From assembly GCF_021209385.1 (NCBI RefSeq), contig NZ_JAJOIL010000007.1:1-64000 (forward strand): a DNA stretch of 64,000 bases. Direction: 5' to 3'. Of this stretch, positions 58,064 to 64,000 are shown one piece after another. The position numbers and the translations under genes were made by a program. A model generated the notes under the pieces. The model worked only from the letters and a program-made list of their open reading frames with translations, ran no database searches and was not told the origin of the DNA. The stretch's first letter is position 1. Each line of letters begins with the position of its first letter. Source of the stretch: Seleniivibrio sp. GTDB taxonomy: Bacteria > Chrysiogenota > Deferribacteres > Deferribacterales > Geovibrionaceae.

Positions 58064-59126
58064 ACGTGTCATAGCCGCCATGAGCGGCGGAGTGGATTCG
58101 TCTGCGGCGGCGGCAATGCTGGTTGAACAGGGCTACGATGTGATAGGCGTCACCATGAAGCTCCGCGAATGTTCAGAAACGGAGGAAAGCCCCTCCTGCT
58201 GCGGTGTGGACGGCATACTGAAAGCGTCCGCCGCGTGTGCGAAGCTCGGCATCAGACACTATGTCTACGATTGTATAAAGGATTTCGAGGAGATGATACT
58301 CAAGCCCGCATGGGAGGAGTATTCAAACGGCAGAACGCCAAGCCCCTGCCTTAACTGCAACGAAAAGGTGAAGTTCGGGCTTCTGATGAAATTTGCAGAC
58401 GAACTGGGTGCGGATTACATAGCCACAGGGCATTATTCCAGAACAGTAACGGATGAGAACGGCGTGACATGCCTCATGCGCGGACAGGACAAGAACAAAG
58501 ATCAGTCATATTTCCTTGCTGGGCTAACCCGTGAACAGCTCAAAAGGGTTCTGTTTCCGCTTGGCGAGATGGTGAAACCGCAGGTTCGTGAATATGCCAG
58601 AACGCACGATATCCCAAGCGCAGAAACCCCCGACAGTCAGGACGCCTGTCTTGTGGGCGCGTTCGGCAGTTTTTCCGAGATGCTCCGTCACAGGTTTTCC
58701 GGCGTTGCTCTGAAAGGGGATGTTGTTGACGAACAGGGCGTTAAGATAGCACCCCATGAGGGCATCCACAGATTCACCGTCGGTCAGCGGCGCGGACTGA
58801 ATCTGAATACCCATAAGACCTACTGGGTTAAGAATATATCCGGCAATACGGTAACGGTCACTGACAACAGCGAGAACGTCTTCGGCAATTTCCTGATAGC
58901 TGATAATATGTCCACCGTATACGAATATGCAGAGGGCGAAACCGTGCGCTGTCAGGTACAGGTGCGATACAGACAGAAGCCTGTTAGCGGCACATACACC
59001 TGTCTCGGCGGCGGAAAGGGCAGTGTCGTGTTTGATGAACCTGTCTCAGCCATAGCACCCGGGCAGGCTGTCGTTCTTTTCGACGGTGAGAAGGTTCTTG
59101 GTCGCGGACGCATAATCTCTTCTTAA
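58053..59126 (+). CDS. mnmA: tRNA-specific 2-thiouridylase MnmA
   Basis: A 357-residue ATP-dependent enzyme that makes 2-thiouridine at tRNA wobble positions. The PP-loop SGGVDSS is at residues 11-17. The catalytic Cys102 (CLNCNEK) and Cys199 (SQDACLVG) are present. The start TTG 58053 is inferred from GAGG upstream and from the expected distance to the PP-loop; no ATG fits. It overlaps the cysteine desulfurase by 11 bases, a common pairing since NifS/IscS supplies the sulfur. Confidence 0.9.
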   Translation: MQNKRVIAAMSGGVDSSAAAAMLVEQGYDVIGVTMKLRECSETEESPSCCGVDGILKASAACAKLGIRHYVYDCIKDFEEMILKPAWEEYSNGRTPSPCLNCNEKVKFGLLMKFADELGADYIATGHYSRTVTDENGVTCLMRGQDKNKDQSYFLAGLTREQLKRVLFPLGEMVKPQVREYARTHDIPSAETPDSQDACLVGAFGSFSEMLRHRFSGVALKGDVVDEQGVKIAPHEGIHRFTVGQRRGLNLNTHKTYWVKNISGNTVTVTDNSENVFGNFLIADNMSTVYEYAEGETVRCQVQVRYRQKPVSGTYTCLGGGKGSVVFDEPVSAIAPGQAVVLFDGEKVLGRGRIISS

Positions 59127-59148
59127 CAAACAATAATCACATCTTTAA

Positions 59149-59176
59149 GGCACGGCTTTGACCGTGCCTTTTTTTT
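59149..59176 (+). terminator. Rho-independent terminator after mnmA
   Basis: GGCACGG (59149-59155) pairs with CCGTGCC (59162-59168), followed by eight T. Confidence 0.88.
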
Positions 59177-59389
59177 GCCTGAAAACAGTGTCGAAAATTA
59201 TACACAGGTACATTTTCCTATGCAGAATAGTCGGCATGAGAACATACCGAATCACCCATTCACCATCTCTTTGTTTGTCTTCTAAAGCCTTTATATTTAA
59301 ATCTTTTTATGCTTCCAGTGCCGTTCCGGAACAACTTGGCATGTTTAATGTTATTGTTCTGGAAGAATTTATTTTCAGGAGGCGATCTT

Positions 59390-59782
59390 ATGAAAAAGAT
59401 CATTATGACACTGTCCCTTATCATTTGCGTTGCGGCTCTCGCTATTGCTGCCCCCCTCAGCATCACTAAGAAAACAGGCAACTACACAGTTGTTTCCGTT
59501 TTCGACAAAAACCCTGCGACTATGGGCAAAAACAAAGTGAACATCACCATCAAAGACGGCGACAAGGCTGTTGACGGTGCAAAAGTTGCCGTTTACTACT
59601 CAATGCCCGCCATGGCAGGGATGCCCGCAATGGAATACAAAGTGATTGCAAACGGCAAAGGCGGTTCTTATTCCGCAGTGCTCGATCTGGGAATGTCAGG
59701 TCCCTGGAACGTTGATGTCAAATTTGTTCTGCCCGGTTCAAAAGCAGTTCAGCAGGCATCTTACTCCATCGACGCCAGATAA
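59390..59782 (+). CDS. YtkA/FixH-like secreted protein
   Basis: A 130-residue exported protein with a signal peptide ending AIA-AP near residue 20. The mature part has a beta-sandwich-like pattern and a Met/Pro-rich YSMPAMAGMPAMEY segment, as in YtkA-like and FixH-type proteins that may bind copper or other metals. Start ATG 59390 has CAGGAGG upstream. The gene precedes a CusCBA-type efflux operon by 52 bases, which suits a metal-handling role. The exact function is not known. Confidence 0.7.
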   Translation: MKKIIMTLSLIICVAALAIAAPLSITKKTGNYTVVSVFDKNPATMGKNKVNITIKDGDKAVDGAKVAVYYSMPAMAGMPAMEYKVIANGKGGSYSAVLDLGMSGPWNVDVKFVLPGSKAVQQASYSIDAR

Positions 59783-59833
59783 TCATGCATAGAGGGGGGA
59801 GGTTTTCCTCCCCTTCTTTTGCGGAGGAAAAAC

Positions 59834-61090
59834 GTGAAGATACAAGCATATTTACTTTCAATTTTCATTTTAACGGCAGGCGCGGCAAAGGCTGAAACGG
59901 TAGATATTGACGCTCTCACCGAAACCGCCCTTTCAAAAAATATAAAACTGGAATCCATGAAATACGGCGTAAGTGCGTCGGAAAATGCAGAGGTTTATTC
60001 TGGAAGCCTTACAGACCCGATGGTGAGCCTCGGCTTGGTCAACGAAGGAACCAACTATACCGTCGGTCAGGCGGGAATGTCCCGTTATACCGTGATGGTG
60101 AGCCAGATGTTTCCGTTCTTCGGAAAGCTGGGCGCTAAACAGACAGAGGCGAAATATAAAACTCAGGCTCTGCGCGAAAGTGTCCGTGCCGAAAAACTGG
60201 AGGTCATCAATTCAGTAAGGTCACTTTATCTTGACCTTTATAACATTCAGGAATCGAAAAAACTGCTGAACACAAAAATGAGGCTGATCCAGATGACGGA
60301 AAGCTCCGCACAGGCGAAATACAGCTCCGGCATGATGGATTCTAAAGACGTTCTCATGGTTCAGCGTGAAAAATATATGGTGATGGAAGCACTTGAGATG
60401 ATGAACGAGAAAGAGCGGATGCTTAAGACCTCGCTTGCACACATCACAGGAAAGGATTCGGACGATTTCGGTGAGTTTGCACTTCTGCCCGACAGAGAGG
60501 GTGAACTCGACGTTCAGGCGCTTTATAAGATGGCAGTGGAAAGCTCCGTCACTCTTAAAAGCATGGAGAACGAGGTCAACGCAATGGCGGCGAACGTAAA
60601 GATGAAGGAGCTTGAAAAATATCCTGATTTCACAGTCACCCTCGGTTATGAACCCAGACCCGGCTATACAATGTCCGATGTCTATTCAGCAAGCATAGGG
60701 TTCAACATTCCGCTTTATTACAGCAGCCGTCAGCTTCCCGCCATAAACGAGGCGAAGGCGCAGAAGCTGAAAGCAGATACGGTCTACAGCAACATGCGCC
60801 ACGAGCTTAGAAGCATGCTTACGGAGCTTGTTGCAAATGCGGATTCATCAAAACGCATAATGGACATATATCAGTCAGGTATTTCCGCCAAAGCTGACCA
60901 GACAAGAGACGCCGCACTTGCCGCATATAAACAGGGCAGAGGCAACGCATCGGACGTTATCGCGGCGGTTAACACTTCTGTTGAATACAAAATGAAATAT
61001 CTCGAAAAATATTCCGAGAGAGAAAAGAGCCTCAGCAGGCTCAACGTGCTTACGGGAGGAAAGCTCTATGGAACGATCATCGAGGATTAA
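59834..61090 (+). CDS. Outer-membrane efflux factor (CusC-like, TolC family)
   Basis: A 418-residue outer-membrane factor. The signal peptide ends AKA-E near residue 20. The two OEP halves are visible as SGSLTDPMVSLGLVNEG with the QMFPFFGKLG block and then ATGY-like beta segments (TVTLGYEPRPG, ASIGFNIPLYY). Start GTG 59834 has GGAGG 6 bases upstream. Its stop overlaps the adaptor gene by 23 bases. It is the outer channel of the tripartite pump whose adaptor and CusA follow. Confidence 0.85.
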   Translation: MKIQAYLLSIFILTAGAAKAETVDIDALTETALSKNIKLESMKYGVSASENAEVYSGSLTDPMVSLGLVNEGTNYTVGQAGMSRYTVMVSQMFPFFGKLGAKQTEAKYKTQALRESVRAEKLEVINSVRSLYLDLYNIQESKKLLNTKMRLIQMTESSAQAKYSSGMMDSKDVLMVQREKYMVMEALEMMNEKERMLKTSLAHITGKDSDDFGEFALLPDREGELDVQALYKMAVESSVTLKSMENEVNAMAANVKMKELEKYPDFTVTLGYEPRPGYTMSDVYSASIGFNIPLYYSSRQLPAINEAKAQKLKADTVYSNMRHELRSMLTELVANADSSKRIMDIYQSGISAKADQTRDAALAAYKQGRGNASDVIAAVNTSVEYKMKYLEKYSEREKSLSRLNVLTGGKLYGTIIED

Positions 61091-62186
61091 GATATACGCA
61101 ATGACATTTCTTGCCGCTCTTGCGCTGGCTATGCCTGCGTTTGCGGATGAGTTTGATATATTTGACGAGCAGAAGCTTCTTGAGATAAAACCGGCAATCC
61201 TGCAAAAGATGGGAGTGCGCCTTACAAAAGTTAAATACGGCGACAGTACAAAATCAATAAAACTGCCCGGTATCGTGAATACCGACGAGACTTCAACCTT
61301 TACCGTTAACACAAAGTTCGGCGGCTGGATAGAGAGGCTCTATCTGGATTATACAGGCAAAACAGTGGGCAAAGGCGCGAAAATAGCGGAAATATACAGC
61401 CCCGAAATGGTTGCCGCACAGGAGGAATACCTTTCGTTCCTGCGTCATGCCAACGGGTTTAAAACCCAGCAGGATTCATACGGCGGTGTGTTTGCCGACG
61501 ATGCGAAACAGCTTGCCGCCGGCGCGCGTGCAAGGCTTAAATACTGGGATATGAGCGAGGCGCAGATACGCGAACTTGAGCGCACGGGTAAAACGCGCCG
61601 TACTGTTTCAGTATACAGCCCGTCCAACGGCTACGTTCTGGCGAAGAACGTTTCCGCGGGTATGATGGTTCAGCCCGGAATGGCTCTTTTCACTCTGGCA
61701 TCAACCGACAGAATGTGGGTTATTGCCGACGTGTATGAAGAGGATATGAAATTCATCCGGCAGGGTGCCACAGCTAAGTTTACGCTGTCAAGCCAGCCTA
61801 ATGTCGCTTTTGACATAAAGGCGGATTACATATATCCCGAAGTTTCACCAAATACAAGAACGCTCAAGGTTCGTTTTCCCGTGGTCAACCGCGGAAACAA
61901 ACTTAAACCCGCGATGTACGGTGATATAACTCTTAACGTTAAATCAGGAAAGATACTTAAGGTTGAAGAGGATGCCGTTATCGACGACGGAAAACGCAAG
62001 ATAGTTTTCGTTTCAAAGGGCGAGGGCAAGTTTGAACCCCGCGAAATAGTGACAGGCGTGAAAGCCGACGGTTTTTATGAGATACGCCGCGGGCTTAAAG
62101 CCAATGACGTTGTTGCCAGAGGCGCGAACTTCCTTCTGGATTCCGAGGCACAGCTTAAAGGTATCAACCCCGTCAAGGTGCAGTAA
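61068..62186 (+). CDS. Heavy-metal efflux adaptor (CusB-like)
   Basis: A 372-residue membrane-fusion protein with a signal peptide (cleavage near AFA-DE). CusB-type blocks are RLYLDYTGKTVGKGAKIAEIYSPEMVAAQEEYL and SVYSPSNGYVLAKNVSAGMMVQPG, then TDRMWVIADVYEED. It links CusA to the outer channel and in the Cus system binds Cu(I)/Ag(I) through Met residues. It starts within the previous gene and its stop overlaps the cusA start by one base (TAATG). Confidence 0.88.
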   Translation: MERSSRIKIYAMTFLAALALAMPAFADEFDIFDEQKLLEIKPAILQKMGVRLTKVKYGDSTKSIKLPGIVNTDETSTFTVNTKFGGWIERLYLDYTGKTVGKGAKIAEIYSPEMVAAQEEYLSFLRHANGFKTQQDSYGGVFADDAKQLAAGARARLKYWDMSEAQIRELERTGKTRRTVSVYSPSNGYVLAKNVSAGMMVQPGMALFTLASTDRMWVIADVYEEDMKFIRQGATAKFTLSSQPNVAFDIKADYIYPEVSPNTRTLKVRFPVVNRGNKLKPAMYGDITLNVKSGKILKVEEDAVIDDGKRKIVFVSKGEGKFEPREIVTGVKADGFYEIRRGLKANDVVARGANFLLDSEAQLKGINPVKVQ

Positions 62187-64000
62187 TGATAGAGAAACTT
62201 ATCGGTTTTTCCGCCAGAAACAAGTTTCTGGTGATACTGTTTATTCTGGCGGCAGTGGGCGCAGGGTTGTGGTCTGCTAAAAAGACCCCTCTGGATGCAA
62301 TACCCGACCTGAGCGACGTTCAGGTCATAGTTTTCACCGAATGGTCAGGGCGCTCCCCCGACCTTGTGGAAGACCAGATAACCTACCCCATCGTCAGCAG
62401 TCTGCTGGCGGCTCCGAAGGTTAAGGTGGTAAGGGGTTATTCGTTCTTCGGATTCTCCTACGTTTACGCCATTTTCGACGACGGAACGGATATCTACTGG
62501 GCGCGCAGCCGTGTTCTTGAGAACATAAGCAAGATAAGCGGAAAACTGCCGCCGAACGTCAGCCCCGCTCTGGGACCCGATGCGACTGGCGTAGGCTGGG
62601 TGTATCAGTATGCGCTGGTGGACAAATCCGGCAAACATAACCTCAGTGAACTGCGGTCATATCAGGACTGGTATCTGAAGTACGCTCTTGAAGAGGTAAA
62701 AGGTGTTGCGGAAGTAGCATCTGTGGGCGGACACGTCAAAGAATACCAGATAAACATAGATCCCGACAAACTCCGCGGATACGGCATAAGCCTGAACCAG
62801 CTTGTTAAAGCGGTGCGCGACAGCAACCGCGACACGGGCGGGCGCTCCGTTGAGCTTTCCGGCAGAGACTTCATGGTCAAGGGTATCGGATATATCAAAA
62901 ATCTGGACGATATCCGCAACATAGTCATCAAAAACGACGGAATGGGCGTTCCCGTGCTTGTCAGTGACGTTGCATCTGTTGAAACAGGACCCACCATGCG
63001 AAGAGGCATAGCCGACTTTAACGGCGACGGCGAAGCTGTCGGCGGCGTTGTGGTCATGCGCTACGGCGAAAACGCACTCAACGTAATCAACAATGTTAAA
63101 GCCAAAATAGAAACCCTGAAATCGTCACTTCCCGAAGGTGTTGAGCTGGTTCCCGTATACGACCGCTCAACTCTCATCGTGGATTCCATAAAGACACTGC
63201 GCGACAAACTTATCGAGGAGATAATCATTGTCAGTCTCGTGTGCATAGTGTTCCTGTTCCATTTCCGTTCGGCGCTGGTGGCGATACTCACGCTTCCCGT
63301 GGCAATTGTGATGTCGTTCATCATGTTCCGCTGGCTTGGCATCACATCAAACATCATGTCGCTTGGCGGTATAGCTATTGCAATCGGTGCAATGGTGGAT
63401 GCGGCGATAGTTATGGTTGAGAATGCTCACAAACAGCTTGAGCATAATCCCGATGCGAACAGGGTAGAGGTGATTATCGCCGCCGCGCAGAAGGTGGGCA
63501 AGCCGCTCTTCTTCTCGCTTCTGATAATCACCGTGTCTTTCCTTCCCGTTTTCGCTCTTGAAGCGCAGGAAGGCAGGCTGTTCAAGCCACTTGCATATAC
63601 AAAGACCTTTTCAATGCTGTTTGCGTCCATCCTTTCGGTGACGCTGGTTCCGGCACTTATGGTCATATTCATAAAAGGAAAGATACGCCACGAGCAGGAT
63701 AACCCTATAACCAAGGCGCTGGTGTTTCTGTATAACCCGTTCGTGCAGTTCGCACTGAAATACAGATATTTTGTAATGGCGCTGGCGGTGGTATCTCTTG
63801 CCGCAACCTATCCCATAGTTAAAAAACTCGGCTCGGAGTTTATGCCCGTACTGAACGAAGGCGCCATTTTCTATATGCCGACCACTCTGCCGGGGATATC
63901 CGCATCCGAGGCGGCAAAGAGCTTACAGGCGCAGAACGAGCTGATAAAGAGCGTTCCTGAAGTTGACACCGTTTTCGGAAAGGCGGGCAACGCAACCACA
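62186..64000 (+). CDS. Heavy-metal RND pump CusA/CzcA family (cut by window)
   Basis: About 605 codons of an RND pump are visible. Recognisable blocks are MIEKLIGFSARNKFLVILF, the family text PLDAIPDLSDVQVIVFTEW, GVAEVASVGGHVKEYQINIDP and VDAAIVMVEN with the proton-relay Asp of TM4. The heavy-metal efflux type is supported by the CusB-type adaptor gene upstream. Copper, silver or other divalent ions are possible; the Met ladder of CusA cannot be judged because the end lies outside. Right-truncated by the window. Confidence 0.9.
   Translation, partial: MIEKLIGFSARNKFLVILFILAAVGAGLWSAKKTPLDAIPDLSDVQVIVFTEWSGRSPDLVEDQITYPIVSSLLAAPKVKVVRGYSFFGFSYVYAIFDDGTDIYWARSRVLENISKISGKLPPNVSPALGPDATGVGWVYQYALVDKSGKHNLSELRSYQDWYLKYALEEVKGVAEVASVGGHVKEYQINIDPDKLRGYGISLNQLVKAVRDSNRDTGGRSVELSGRDFMVKGIGYIKNLDDIRNIVIKNDGMGVPVLVSDVASVETGPTMRRGIADFNGDGEAVGGVVVMRYGENALNVINNVKAKIETLKSSLPEGVELVPVYDRSTLIVDSIKTLRDKLIEEIIIVSLVCIVFLFHFRSALVAILTLPVAIVMSFIMFRWLGITSNIMSLGGIAIAIGAMVDAAIVMVENAHKQLEHNPDANRVEVIIAAAQKVGKPLFFSLLIITVSFLPVFALEAQEGRLFKPLAYTKTFSMLFASILSVTLVPALMVIFIKGKIRHEQDNPITKALVFLYNPFVQFALKYRYFVMALAVVSLAATYPIVKKLGSEFMPVLNEGAIFYMPTTLPGISASEAAKSLQAQNELIKSVPEVDTVFGKAGNATT

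Overview
The window looks like chromosomal DNA from an anaerobic, motile, Gram-negative respirer. TonB/ExbBD, several TonB-dependent receptors, a lipoprotein, RND pumps with outer-membrane partners, chemotaxis genes, a periplasmic [NiFe] hydrogenase and a nitrogenase all occur together. Gene content and protein style suggest Deferribacterota (Geovibrio, Denitrovibrio or Seleniivibrio type) or a similar delta-proteobacterium-like lineage. That placement is an impression from memory, not a search result.

Layout. Positions 1-250 hold the end of an IS1182-like transposase. From 350 to 6840 two AraC/PchR-type regulators and two TonB-dependent receptors sit back to back around a Fur-box-like divergent promoter. 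From 6960 to 15910 lies an iron-only (Fe-Fe) nitrogenase island: anfA (with a one-base frame disruption) and draT (apparent CTG start) point right. anfHDGK, an FMN-binding PPOX-fold gene, anfO and a gamma-glutamylcyclotransferase-fold gene point left. The anfH upstream region carries a sigma-54 promoter, a NifA-type TGT-N10-ACA site and a GTAC-N6-GTAC palindrome. LrgA/LrgB and a LysR regulator follow (15920-18001).

From 18378 to 22703 a compact three-gene unit encodes a [NiFe]-hydrogenase large subunit that ends exactly at its last ligand histidine, a Tat-type small subunit, and an overlapping chemoreceptor whose periplasmic domain has one CXXCH haem-c motif and whose C-terminus has a CZB zinc-domain pattern. 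I read this as a candidate H2/redox-taxis module. It is the most interesting system in the window.

From 22750 to 33050 an NtrC-type response regulator faces, across about 1.07 kb of AT-rich DNA with a perfect -24/-12 promoter, a chemotaxis operon: MCP, STAS protein, CheY, CheA, MCP, CheW, CheR, CheD (no CheB). From 33260 to 46602 iron-uptake functions dominate: a fibronectin-III lipoprotein with a 5'-nucleotidase C-terminal domain, a TonB receptor, exbB-exbD-tonB, and a catecholate-siderophore locus (two FecCD permeases, ATPase, binding protein, receptor, Fes/IroE/Cee-like esterase, AraC regulator) with Fur-box-like sites.

From 46604 to 52801 a TetR-controlled efflux operon encodes an adaptor and a single-frame RND transporter fused to a TolC-like outer-membrane factor. 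A PAS histidine kinase, a radical SAM protein, an Rrf2 regulator, a small secreted protein, cysteine desulfurase and mnmA follow (52850-59126). The right end holds a YtkA/FixH-like secreted protein and a CusCBA-type metal efflux operon whose cusA runs off the window.
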